Shown here: in pieces, positions 6,387 through 14,700 of the stretch
How the letters are laid out: each line of letters opens with the position of its first letter
Numbering within the stretch: the first letter of the stretch is position 1
Assembly (NCBI GenBank): GCA_964589175.1
Contig: CAZPRY010000030.1
Coordinates: 1 to 50,374 of the forward strand
DNA length: 50,374 nucleotides
Direction of reading: 5' to 3'
DNA from: CAZPRY01 sp964589175
Lineage (GTDB): Bacteria > Fidelibacterota > UBA2242
Position numbers and translations under genes: made by a program
Notes under the pieces: model-generated
What the model saw: the letters and a program-made list of their open reading frames with translations, nothing else
Database searches by the model: none
What the model was told of the DNA's origin: nothing

Positions 6387-9269
6387 TCACGGAGTCAGTC
6401 TGCCCATGTCCCTGGGAAAGAGGGTTGATTCGCGCACATTCTGCAGATGCAGCAATTTCATCGTGACGCGTTCGAGTCCCATCGCCAGACCCCCGTGCGG
6501 CGGCATACCGTACTTAAAAGCCATCAGGTAATCTTTGAAAGTCGCCGGGTTTTGGCCTTTATCGATGATGCTGCGGCGCAGTTGTTCATAGTCGTGAATA
6601 CGCTGGCTTCCGGTCGTAATCTCGAGTCCGCGGTAGAGCAGATCGAAGGAACGCGAATAGCCGGGCAGTCGTTTGTCGGGCATGGTGTACATGGGTCTTT
6701 TTTTCATTGGGTAGCCGATGATGTAAACCAGCGGTGAATTGACCTCATTTTCGAAATGCCGGCAGATGGCCCGCTCGCCGTCCGGGGAGAGGTCACCGTC
6801 GATATCCTTAACGCCGAGACGGGAGACGATTTCCAGGGCTTCCAGAAAATGAATGCGCGGAATTTTGGACGGGATCGGGAAGCCGTCCGGATTGAATTCG
6901 GCCAGAATATCGCCGTAGCGTTCCTGCAATTGCGTGAACATGTAGAGCACCAGTTTTTCCTGCAGGTCGATGACATCCTGTTCGTCCTGGATGAAGGCCA
7001 TTTCCAGGTCGAGACTGACGTATTCGTTCAGATGGCGGATCGTGTTGTGCTTCTCGGCGCGGAAGACGGGCGCAATTTCAAAGACCCGTTCGAAGCCGCT
7101 GCCGACCATGATCTGTTTGTAGAATTGAGGCGATTGCGCCAAGAAAGCGACTTTATCGAAATAGCGCAGTTCGAAGATATTCGTGCCGCCTTCCGTCCCG
7201 CTTGAGATGATCTTGGGTGTTTTAACCTCGGTGAAATCATGGGCGCGCAAGAATCCGGAAAAGAGTTCGCTGACGGCGGCCTGGATCGTGAAGATCTTCT
7301 GGATGCGCAGGTTGCGTACCGAAATCGGCCGATTGTCCAGAATCGTCGGCAGGTTGAGGCTGGTGTAGGGATTGCTGACGTTGATCGGCGAATCCGCACG
7401 GGCTTTGCCGAGAATTTTTAACTTCTCGACTTTGATTTCGATTTCGTTGTAAGGACTGCGGGCTTCTTTGGTGACCAGCCCGTAGACCTCAACCACGGAT
7501 TGCAGATTGAGCGTCCGGGTTTTCAGGCCGCCTTCGAGCACCAATTGCGTCATGCCGCTGCGATCGCGCAGGCTGTAGAACTCGAGGCCGCCCAGGTTAT
7601 TGATGCGGTAAATGGAACCGATGACGGTGATTTTTTCACCAACATGCTGTTCGAGGTCTTTGCAGAGCAGCCGGTCGTCGTGGATGTCGGCGCGCTGGTT
7701 ATAACTATCGGAAACCTGTTTGATCAGGGCTTTGGAATAGCGAAACGTGGTATGATCGATCTCCTGGGCCTTTTTGCGTTGCGTGCGCGTCAGTTCTACC
7801 CGGTCGAGGCGTGAACAATCCGGGCTGAATTTCTGCTGCAGGGCGCTTTCGAAGTCGCTCCCGATCTGGAAAAGCAGTGCTTCGCTCAGCGGATTGCCGA
7901 TAAACTGCAAACCAACCGGCATGTTGTCTACCAGCCCGCAGGGGATCGAAATCGCCGGCAGACCGGCCAGGTTGGGCAGGACGGTCGTGATATCGGAGAG
8001 ATACATCTTGAGGGGATCGCTTTCGCTTTCACCGAATTTGAAAGCGATATCGATGGCCGTAGGCGTCGCGATCGCCTGGTAATCGGCCAGTACCTTTTTC
8101 AACTCGTTCATGATGTGGGTACGCAGTTTCTGGGCTTTGAGATAGTAGGCGTCGTAGTAGCCCGAGGAGAGCACGAAATTGCCGAGCAGAATGCGTTTCT
8201 TGACCTCTTTCCCGAAGCCCTGGCGGCGGGATGAAAGCACCATCTCGTCGTAATTCAACTGCTTGGAACTGCGGTAGCCGTATTTCACGCCGTCGTAACG
8301 CGAGAGGTTGGAACTGGCTTCGGCGGTGGCGATGAAGTAGTACGTGGAAATCACGTACTGCAGCGCCGGAAAGGGGACCTCTTCGATGATGGCGCCGCGC
8401 TGCCTCAGAATGGCGAGCGAATCTTCGAATTTTTGCCGGATTTGCGGCGATACCCCTTCGCCGAAAAATTCCGGGAAGACCGCGATTTTGAATCCTTCGA
8501 TTGACTGGCCGATTTCCGTGGTAAAATCCGTTGATTCCGCTTCGAGTGAGGTGGAGTCTTTCGGATCGAAGGCGGCAATCACATTCAGCAGCGTGGCCGC
8601 GCCGTAAGTATCGTTGGCAAAGGTGCCGATCTGATCGAGTGAGGAGGCATAGGCGACCAACCCGAAGCGCGAAACGAGACCGTAGGTCGGTTTGATTCCG
8701 ACAATACCGCAAAAGGAGGCCGGCTCCCGGATGGAACCGCCGGTATCGCTGCCGAGCGCCAGGGGAACCATCGCACTGGAAACGGCCGCAGCCGAGCCGC
8801 CGGAGGAACCGCCGGGCACCCGCTGAATATCCCAGGGATTTTTGGTGGATTTCAGGGCGGAATTCTCCGTCGTCGATCCCATCGCAAATTCATCGAGGTT
8901 GGTTTTACCGACGATAATGCCGCCTTGTTCGCGGATGCGTTCGATGACCGTTGCATCGAAAGAGGGCTGGTAATTGGGCAGGATTTTCGAGCCGCAGGTC
9001 GTGGGAAAGCCGATTACATGCATGTTGTCTTTAATCGCAATCGGAACGCCGTCAAGCGGGCTCCGGGCGTTTCCGCTCCGACGCCGTTCATCCGCTTCGC
9101 GGGCCTGGCGCAGGAGTTCCTCCTTATTCTCTAAGGAGATAAAGCATTCCAGAATATTATCGTAGCGTTCAATATTTTGCAGGGAGTGTTGGACGAGTTC
9201 TACGCTACTAATCCGCTGTCCATTTATTGCTTCGATGATTTCTTTACAGGTCAACTGGCCGATGTCCAT
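6387..9269 (-). CDS. GatA-AspRS fusion: amidotransferase subunit A joined to archaeal-type aspartyl-tRNA synthetase
   Basis: A 960-residue single frame. Residues about 1-483 are GatA with its Ser-cisSer-Lys triad intact (K80, S155, S179) and the glutamine-binding Arg and Asp equivalents (R348, D426). Residues about 525-960 are an archaeal/eukaryal-type class II AspRS: OB-fold anticodon domain, then motif 2 (F-R-A-E-K-H-N-T-I-R-H) and motif 3 (G-L-A-M-G-L-E-R), ending F-P-R-D-M-G-R-L-T-P. A helical linker of about 40 residues joins them. GatA releases ammonia from Gln for the GatB half. An AspRS partner that can charge tRNA(Asn) with Asp would channel Asp-tRNA(Asn) straight to amidation. In the anticodon domain the position of the discriminating Trp reads Tyr, and a Pro occurs in A-R-S-P-Y near the position that is Pro in non-discriminating enzymes, so relaxed specificity is plausible. 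I chose ATG 9269 (AAGG at 8 nt) over an in-frame TTG at 9290. Confidence 0.93.
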   Translation of the reverse strand: MDIGQLTCKEIIEAINGQRISSVELVQHSLQNIERYDNILECFISLENKEELLRQAREADERRRSGNARSPLDGVPIAIKDNMHVIGFPTTCGSKILPNYQPSFDATVIERIREQGGIIVGKTNLDEFAMGSTTENSALKSTKNPWDIQRVPGGSSGGSAAAVSSAMVPLALGSDTGGSIREPASFCGIVGIKPTYGLVSRFGLVAYASSLDQIGTFANDTYGAATLLNVIAAFDPKDSTSLEAESTDFTTEIGQSIEGFKIAVFPEFFGEGVSPQIRQKFEDSLAILRQRGAIIEEVPFPALQYVISTYYFIATAEASSNLSRYDGVKYGYRSSKQLNYDEMVLSSRRQGFGKEVKKRILLGNFVLSSGYYDAYYLKAQKLRTHIMNELKKVLADYQAIATPTAIDIAFKFGESESDPLKMYLSDITTVLPNLAGLPAISIPCGLVDNMPVGLQFIGNPLSEALLFQIGSDFESALQQKFSPDCSRLDRVELTRTQRKKAQEIDHTTFRYSKALIKQVSDSYNQRADIHDDRLLCKDLEQHVGEKITVIGSIYRINNLGGLEFYSLRDRSGMTQLVLEGGLKTRTLNLQSVVEVYGLVTKEARSPYNEIEIKVEKLKILGKARADSPINVSNPYTSLNLPTILDNRPISVRNLRIQKIFTIQAAVSELFSGFLRAHDFTEVKTPKIISSGTEGGTNIFELRYFDKVAFLAQSPQFYKQIMVGSGFERVFEIAPVFRAEKHNTIRHLNEYVSLDLEMAFIQDEQDVIDLQEKLVLYMFTQLQERYGDILAEFNPDGFPIPSKIPRIHFLEALEIVSRLGVKDIDGDLSPDGERAICRHFENEVNSPLVYIIGYPMKKRPMYTMPDKRLPGYSRSFDLLYRGLEITTGSQRIHDYEQLRRSIIDKGQNPATFKDYLMAFKYGMPPHGGLAMGLERVTMKLLHLQNVRESTLFPRDMGRLTP

Positions 9270-9351
9270 CTCTTTTGCCTTATTGTGCAATGTTAAAATT
9301 CTCGATTATTCAGACGGAGTAATTTGGGAAATTTTACCCAACAAAGCATGT

Positions 9352-9379
9352 AATATAAATCGTTATACAATAATGTCAA
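9352..9379 (-). promoter_or_regulatory. Promoter of the gatA-aspRS / gatC-gatB operon
   Basis: On the minus strand, TTGACA (9379-9374) is a perfect -35, followed after 16 nt by TATATT (9357-9352, five of six). The predicted start near 9345 leaves a leader of about 75 nt to the ATG at 9269. Confidence 0.65.
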
Positions 9380-9603
9380 TGAAAGAATTTCGAGTCTGTA
9401 AATACTAAATAATAAACGGCGATGAATTATATAAATGAGATAATGGCCCGGGAAAATCTAAATATGTTAACATCCACTTGCGATTAAATTCGAAAAAAAA
9501 TAGCCTGGACAAGTCCAATCTCTCCAGTTCCTGCAAGGATCTACACCTCGGGGAAAACGGGTCGAAATAGTCAGGTCCCCGAGAGAAGAGTACAAAAAAC
9601 AAC

Positions 9604-9632
9604 TTGAATTTTCGGCAGACAAATCTTATTTT
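9604..9632 (+). promoter_or_regulatory. Candidate promoter of gdhA
   Basis: TTGAAT (9604-9609), 17 nt, TATTTT (9627-9632), about 65 bp before the start codon. The same hexamer pair and spacing occurs upstream of the giant exoprotein gene (14483-14511). Confidence 0.4.
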
Positions 9633-9696
9633 GAGGTGAATCTTAATATGATCAATAAGAGCGCAATAAAGAATCCATAAGAAAAACGGAGGCAAA

Positions 9697-11058
9697 ATGT
9701 CGGATTATGTCAAAAATTTGATGGCCGAGGTGAAAGCATTTGCACCCAATGAACCCGAATTTCACCAGGCTGTTAGTGAAGTCGCCGAATCGGTGGCATT
9801 GGTGTACGAAAAATACCCCCACTATCGTGCCGCCAGAGTTTTCGAGAGACTGATCGTTCCCGAAAGATTGATCATTTTCCGGGTGCCGTGGATGGATGAC
9901 AACAGTGAGGTTCAGATTAATCGCGGCTATCGGATCGAGATGAATGGCGCGATCGGACCCTACAAGGGCGGACTGCGTTTTCACCCGTCGGTAAATCTGA
10001 GCATCTTGAAATTTTTGGCTTTTGAGCAGGTCTTTAAGAACAGCCTTACATCACTGCCGATGGGCGGCGGTAAGGGCGGTTCGGATTTCGATCCCAAGCG
10101 TAAGAGCGACAATGAAGTGATGCGGTTCTGTCAGAGTTTTATGACCGAACTATGCCGTCATATCGGTCCCGATACCGATGTACCGGCCGGTGATATCGGT
10201 GTCGGCGGTCGCGAGATCGGTTATCTCTTCGGTCAGTATAAGCGGATTCGCAATGAATTCACAGGCGTGCTCACCGGTAAAGGTCTGAATTGGGGCGGGT
10301 CCCTGATCCGTCCGGAAGCAACCGGTTATGGCTCCGTCTATTTCGCGGCGGAAATGCTGGCTACCCGCAATCAAACCCTGGAAGGCAAGACCTGTCTGGT
10401 TTCCGGTTCCGGCAATGTCGCGCAGTACACTCTCGAGAAGATTCTCGATCTCGGAGGAAAACCGGTAACCGTCTCGGATTCCAGCGGGTATATCTATGAC
10501 GGGCAAGGCATTGATCGTGAAAAACTGCGCTTCCTCATGAGTTTAAAGAATGTACGCCGCGGCAGAATCAAAGAATACCTGGAAACCTATAAACAGGCCG
10601 AATACCACCCGGTCGATCCTTCGCTTGATTACAATCCGCTCTGGAATCACAAAGCCCAGTGTGCCTTCCCGAGTGCGACCCAAAATGAGATTAACGCCAA
10701 GGATGCCCAGAACCTGTTGAATAATGGCGTCTACTGTGTCAGTGAAGGTGCGAACATGCCTACAACTCTCGAAGGCGTGGAGCTCTTCCTCAAGGAAAAG
10801 ATACTCTACGGTCCCGGCAAAGCCGCGAATGCCGGCGGTGTGGCCGTCTCCGGTTTGGAGATGTCGCAGAACAGTCTGCGCCTCTCCTGGACCCGTGAAG
10901 AAGTAGATCAGCGTCTGCACGGCATCATGAAGAATATCCACAAAACCTGCATGAACACCGCCGAGAAATTCGGTCAGCCCGGCAACTATGTCGTGGGCGC
11001 CAATATCGGTGGATTCCTGAAGGTAGCCGATGCCATGCTGGATCAGGGCCTGGTCTGA
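9697..11058 (+). CDS. gdhA: NADP-type glutamate dehydrogenase
   Basis: A 453-residue protein of the hexameric class I glutamate dehydrogenase family, at full usual length. It interconverts 2-oxoglutarate plus ammonium and glutamate in the cytoplasm. The substrate region P-Y-K-G-G-L-R-F-H-P (about 89-98), the catalytic Lys in P-M-G-G-G-K-G-G (K126) and the catalytic Asp in P-A-G-D-I-G-V-G (D166) are present. The Rossmann fingerprint is G-S-G-N-V-A-Q, followed by S-D-S-S-G-Y-I-Y-D, a segment typical of NADP-dependent, assimilatory enzymes. The ATG at 9697 has a GGAGG ribosome binding site. The gene is monocistronic: a strong terminator follows 25 bp after the stop. It sits beside the glutamine-consuming amidotransferase operon, but is transcribed divergently. 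Confidence 0.95.
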   Translation: MSDYVKNLMAEVKAFAPNEPEFHQAVSEVAESVALVYEKYPHYRAARVFERLIVPERLIIFRVPWMDDNSEVQINRGYRIEMNGAIGPYKGGLRFHPSVNLSILKFLAFEQVFKNSLTSLPMGGGKGGSDFDPKRKSDNEVMRFCQSFMTELCRHIGPDTDVPAGDIGVGGREIGYLFGQYKRIRNEFTGVLTGKGLNWGGSLIRPEATGYGSVYFAAEMLATRNQTLEGKTCLVSGSGNVAQYTLEKILDLGGKPVTVSDSSGYIYDGQGIDREKLRFLMSLKNVRRGRIKEYLETYKQAEYHPVDPSLDYNPLWNHKAQCAFPSATQNEINAKDAQNLLNNGVYCVSEGANMPTTLEGVELFLKEKILYGPGKAANAGGVAVSGLEMSQNSLRLSWTREEVDQRLHGIMKNIHKTCMNTAEKFGQPGNYVVGANIGGFLKVADAMLDQGLV

Positions 11059-11083
11059 TCCGAATCTGAAATTCAGTGCTTTT

Positions 11084-11114
11084 AAGGGGTATGTCACGAC
11101 ATACCCCTTTTTTT
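11084..11114 (+). terminator. Intrinsic terminator of gdhA
   Basis: AAGGGGTATGT (11084-11094) pairs perfectly with ACATACCCCTT (11099-11109) around a CACG tetraloop, and the T-run continues to 11114. Confidence 0.9.
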
Positions 11115-11150
11115 CTAAAAACCGTAGGCCCGGCCACGGGTGTGAAATAG

Positions 11151-11167
11151 ATACTCATAAAGAGTAT
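11151..11167. repeat. Short inverted repeat upstream of the receiver-PPDK gene
   Basis: ATACTC-ATAAA-GAGTAT, a perfect 6-bp inverted repeat in the 135-bp gap between the gdhA terminator and the next gene. It is operator-like in size and position. No convincing promoter hexamers were found next to it. Confidence 0.3.
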
Positions 11168-11249
11168 GGTTCGTCATTCCTGAAAAAACTTATAGAAATT
11201 ACGGAAAAATGTTCATACTATATTCGGGACACGTTACCGAAGGATATTC

Positions 11250-14200
11250 ATGACGGCGACGAGCAAAGAAAAAAAGACACAGCGGGTGGACAGCGTCCTG
11301 GTGGATCACGGATACGGAACCCGGTTCCAGAAATTCCAGTATTTAATGCGGCAGCGTATCCGCGATGTCCTGATCGTATCCAGTCCCTATGATTTGTATG
11401 TCTTCGAGGACGACGGACGTCTTTACGAGATGATTCGTAATAACTATCAGCACTTAAACCTCAGCCATGTTCCCGAGTTCACCCGGGTTTCGAGTGGTGT
11501 GGAAGCAATCGACCTTCTGAAGGAGGTGGGTCGTTTCGATCTCATCATCACGACGATGCACATCGAAGGCATGTCCCCTTTCGCATTTGTCAGGAGAATT
11601 CAGGAGGAAAGCATCCAGATCCCGATCGTTCTATTATCTTTCGATGGCACGGAGCTATCCAACCTGGCGTCGGAGGAATTGTCACGCTTCGATCAGGCCT
11701 TTATGTGGCTGGGGGACTACCGTCTTATTTTGGCGATAATTAAAAGCCTGGAAGACCGCCTGAACGTCGAAAACGATACGCGTCAGGTGGGCGTCAACTC
11801 CATTATTCTAATCGAGGATAATATCCGCGATTATTCGGCTTTTCTGCCGCTGGTTTATACCGAAATTATGAAGCAGTCCCAGCACCTGCTTTCGGATGAA
11901 ATCGGCATTTCACAGAAGAAAATCCGTCAGCGGGCCCGTCCCAAAATCATTCTGTGCTGCAATTATGAACAGGCTTGGCGGCACTTTCAGCAATATAAGG
12001 AGAATATCCTGGCGATCATCTCCGATGTCGAATTTTGCATCCGGGGTGAACTCGATTCCAGGGCAGGTTTTAAATTTGGGCGAGCGGTGAAGGAACACAG
12101 CCCCGAACTTCCCATATTCTTTCTGTCCAGCCTGCCGGAGAATCGGCCGGAAGCGCTGGAAATCGGGGATTATTTTGTTGTGAAAGAACCCTCGGTTGCC
12201 GCCGCTGAATTGCGGCGATTCATGGCCGATAGTCTGGGATTCGGTGATTTCGTGTTTCGCATGCCGGATGGGAAGGAGGTTGGGCGGGCGCGGGATCTGA
12301 ACAGTCTGGAGCGCAAGTTGGCCACGGTTCCCGACGAATGTTTTGTCTATCACGCCGGACGAAATCATTTTTCGCGCTGGTTGAAAGCCCGTACCAAGTT
12401 TTGGTTGGCCGATCAGCTACGCCCGCGTAAAGTTTCTGATTTCTCCTCAGTCAGAGAAACCCGTGAACACCTGATTGCCGCGATCAGAATTCATCGCAGC
12501 ATACGCCAGCGCGGGATTATCACCGCCTTTAAGAAGGAAGAGTTCGATCCCGGCAGCAGTTTTTCACGCATTGGCACCGGTTCGCTGGGCGGCAAGGCGC
12601 GCGGTCTGAGTTTCGTAAATGTGCTGATCAATAATTATAAATTGCAGGACCGTTTTGAGGGAATCCGGATCTATATACCGGTGGCCGTGGTCATCGGGAC
12701 GGATGTTTTCGACCGCTTCTTACAGGAGAATCATCTGCACGATTTCGCAATTGCCTGCGAAAATGACGAAGAAATTATCGCGCGGTTTCTGGCGGCGGAG
12801 CATTTCCCCGACGAGATACTGGATCAATTACGGGAATTTCTGGGAATGATCAATTCGCCCCTTGCTGTTCGTTCCTCATCTTTACTCGAAGACTCCCACA
12901 GCCATCCCTTTGCGGGCGTGTACCGGACGTATATGCTGTCCAATTCACAGGCCGAGCCGGAAAATCGACTGGCACAGGTTGTCAGGGCCGTCAAACGGGT
13001 CTACGCCTCCACGTTTTTCACTTCCGCGAAACAATATTTCCGCATGACGCCCTATCGGATCCAGGATGAAAAGATGGCCGTCATCATTCAAAAACTGGTC
13101 GGTTCTGTCCATGCGAATCGCTATTATCCGACCTTTTCCGGGGTAGCACGATCGTACAATTTTTACCCGGTGGCACCCCAACAATACGGCGACGGGATTG
13201 TTTCGTTGGCCCACGGTCTTGGTAAAATGGTTGTAGAGGGGGGCCCGACGGTCCGCTTCTGTCCGAAATACCCGAATCACATCGAACAGCTCTCTATGCC
13301 GAGTCTGGCGTTGGAGAGCAATCAGCATGCATTCTACGCCGTGGAACTGGATCCACAGGAGTCTATCACCCAGGAAAAGGTGGAGGACAACTACGTGAAG
13401 GAGTATCCGCTCTCGGAGGCCGAGAAGGACGGTACTTTGACCTATACTGCTTCCACCTATTCACCGGATAACGATCGGATTGTCGACGGCATCTCCGGAC
13501 CCGGAATCCGACTGGTGACTTTTGCCCCGATTTTAAAACACCGGTCTTTTCCGCTGACGGCAATTCTCGAAATCCTGTTGGACATGGGCAAATGGGGAAT
13601 GGGCACACCCGTCGAGATTGAATTCTCGGTGAATTTGTCCCCGGCGCCCGGGCAACCGCAGGAATTCAGCCTTTTACAGATGCGTCCCATGGTTCTGCAC
13701 CGGGAACTGGAGGCGCTGAATATAATGGAAGCCGAGCGGGAGAGTATTTTATGCCAGACCGATCAGATCCTCGGAGACGGCATCCTGAAGAATATCACCG
13801 ATATTATCGTCGTCGATCGGGATCGCTTCGACCGCTCTCAAAGCCATGTCGTTGTCGGCGAGATTTCCAGATTAAACACAGCCCTGGTTCAGGCGGGGCG
13901 ACGTTACCTTTTAATCGGAATGGGGCGTTGGGGATCGCTGGACCCCTGGTTGGGCATACCTGTAACCTGGGATGAAATCAACGGCGCCGGCGCAATCATC
14001 GAGTCCGGATTTGAAAACTTTAACGTTACGCCCTCACAGGGATCCCATTTTTTCCATAATCTGGTCTCCTTTTCGATTGGTTATTTTACGGTCAGGCCGC
14101 GACATGATCAGAGCTTCATCGATTGGGATTGGTTGCGGCAACAGCCGGCGCTTCAGGAGTTCAAATTTACCCGGCACATCCGTGTCTCTGCACCACTTCT

Positions 14201-14252
14201 GATCCAGATGAGCGGCCGCTTGAATAAAGGCCTCATTCTGAAGCCGGCTTAG
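11250..14252 (+). CDS. Receiver-like domains fused to a PEP synthase/PPDK N-terminal (ATP-grasp) domain
   Basis: A 1000-residue soluble protein. Residues about 38-170 and 185-345 look like two response-regulator receiver folds. In the first, the usual phospho-acceptor strand reads L-I-I-T-T-M-H, without Asp. The second keeps I-I-L-I-E-D-N and I-S-D-V-E-F, so it may still be phosphorylated. Residues about 440-840 are the nucleotide-binding domain of PEP synthase / pyruvate phosphate dikinase: G-S-L-G-G-K-A-R-G-L, then A-V-R-S-S-S-L-L-E-D and F-A-G-V-Y-R, and L-Q-M-R-P-M at its end. The swivelling His domain and the PEP/pyruvate barrel are absent, so the complete reaction is impossible; residues 840-1000 are something else that I cannot name. 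Start: ATG with AAGGAT just upstream. Function unknown; a regulated ATP-dependent phosphotransfer or sensing role is inference. Confidence 0.85.
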   Translation: MTATSKEKKTQRVDSVLVDHGYGTRFQKFQYLMRQRIRDVLIVSSPYDLYVFEDDGRLYEMIRNNYQHLNLSHVPEFTRVSSGVEAIDLLKEVGRFDLIITTMHIEGMSPFAFVRRIQEESIQIPIVLLSFDGTELSNLASEELSRFDQAFMWLGDYRLILAIIKSLEDRLNVENDTRQVGVNSIILIEDNIRDYSAFLPLVYTEIMKQSQHLLSDEIGISQKKIRQRARPKIILCCNYEQAWRHFQQYKENILAIISDVEFCIRGELDSRAGFKFGRAVKEHSPELPIFFLSSLPENRPEALEIGDYFVVKEPSVAAAELRRFMADSLGFGDFVFRMPDGKEVGRARDLNSLERKLATVPDECFVYHAGRNHFSRWLKARTKFWLADQLRPRKVSDFSSVRETREHLIAAIRIHRSIRQRGIITAFKKEEFDPGSSFSRIGTGSLGGKARGLSFVNVLINNYKLQDRFEGIRIYIPVAVVIGTDVFDRFLQENHLHDFAIACENDEEIIARFLAAEHFPDEILDQLREFLGMINSPLAVRSSSLLEDSHSHPFAGVYRTYMLSNSQAEPENRLAQVVRAVKRVYASTFFTSAKQYFRMTPYRIQDEKMAVIIQKLVGSVHANRYYPTFSGVARSYNFYPVAPQQYGDGIVSLAHGLGKMVVEGGPTVRFCPKYPNHIEQLSMPSLALESNQHAFYAVELDPQESITQEKVEDNYVKEYPLSEAEKDGTLTYTASTYSPDNDRIVDGISGPGIRLVTFAPILKHRSFPLTAILEILLDMGKWGMGTPVEIEFSVNLSPAPGQPQEFSLLQMRPMVLHRELEALNIMEAERESILCQTDQILGDGILKNITDIIVVDRDRFDRSQSHVVVGEISRLNTALVQAGRRYLLIGMGRWGSLDPWLGIPVTWDEINGAGAIIESGFENFNVTPSQGSHFFHNLVSFSIGYFTVRPRHDQSFIDWDWLRQQPALQEFKFTRHIRVSAPLLIQMSGRLNKGLILKPA

Positions 14253-14700
14253 CATTAGGAGAGCGGTGGCGAATTTCGGACGGTCTCATTGTTGTTTCTA
14301 GCCTTTTTGCACTGACATTGGTCTTTCCTACAAGGCACTTTTTCCCTTTTATGGGACGATGTGATTTACCCCACCAAAATTTCGCTGAAATTGCAGTATA
14401 ATCACCTGTTAACGGATTGTACACAAAAAATCAATGCGGAGCGAATATTTAAATCGAACTTCACTTTTACATCGTTTATTTATTGAATATTTCAAACCCA
14501 TTGTCTATTTTTGGTTGAATAAACGCCAACAAGACTTAGTCGCATATTGCACATGTTACGAAATCACAAATTAGGTTTTAGTATTGTCAACCCGCATCCT
14601 TCGGGATTTCGGTATTGCCAGTCTCCGGAACGCCTTAGAATTTTTAAAAAAGATATGTACAAGTAAAAAAAATTAGAGTTCCCAAGATGGAGATAAAAAT
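14253..14700. other. Intergenic region upstream of the surface-protein operon
   Basis: 448 bp, A+T-rich, no gene. It holds a candidate promoter (14483-14511) and a small hairpin at about 14591-14606 (CCCG-CATCCTTC-CGGG type). A GGAG ribosome binding site (14689-14692) stands 8 nt before the ATG at 14701. Confidence 0.5.
14483..14511 (+). promoter_or_regulatory. Candidate promoter of the 30-kb surface operon
   Basis: TTGAAT (14483-14488), 17 nt, TATTTT (14506-14511). The -10 region extends as TATTTTTG, which also fits the TAnnTTTG motif of Bacteroidota promoters. The leader would be about 180 nt. Confidence 0.4.

Larger units (their letters stand above)
9270..9696. other. Divergent intergenic region between the amidotransferase operon and glutamate dehydrogenase
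   Basis: About 430 bp of A+T-rich DNA holding the minus-strand promoter at 9352-9379 and a candidate plus-strand promoter at 9604-9632. A 96-codon minus-strand frame in 9405-9695 has no ribosome binding site or recognisable composition and is not called. No tRNA or T-box-like structure was recognised. Confidence 0.5.

Noticed and set aside
9405..9695. 96-codon minus-strand frame between the amidotransferase operon and gdhA
   Set aside because: No ribosome binding site, overlaps the gdhA promoter and leader, unnatural composition rich in Phe and Leu.
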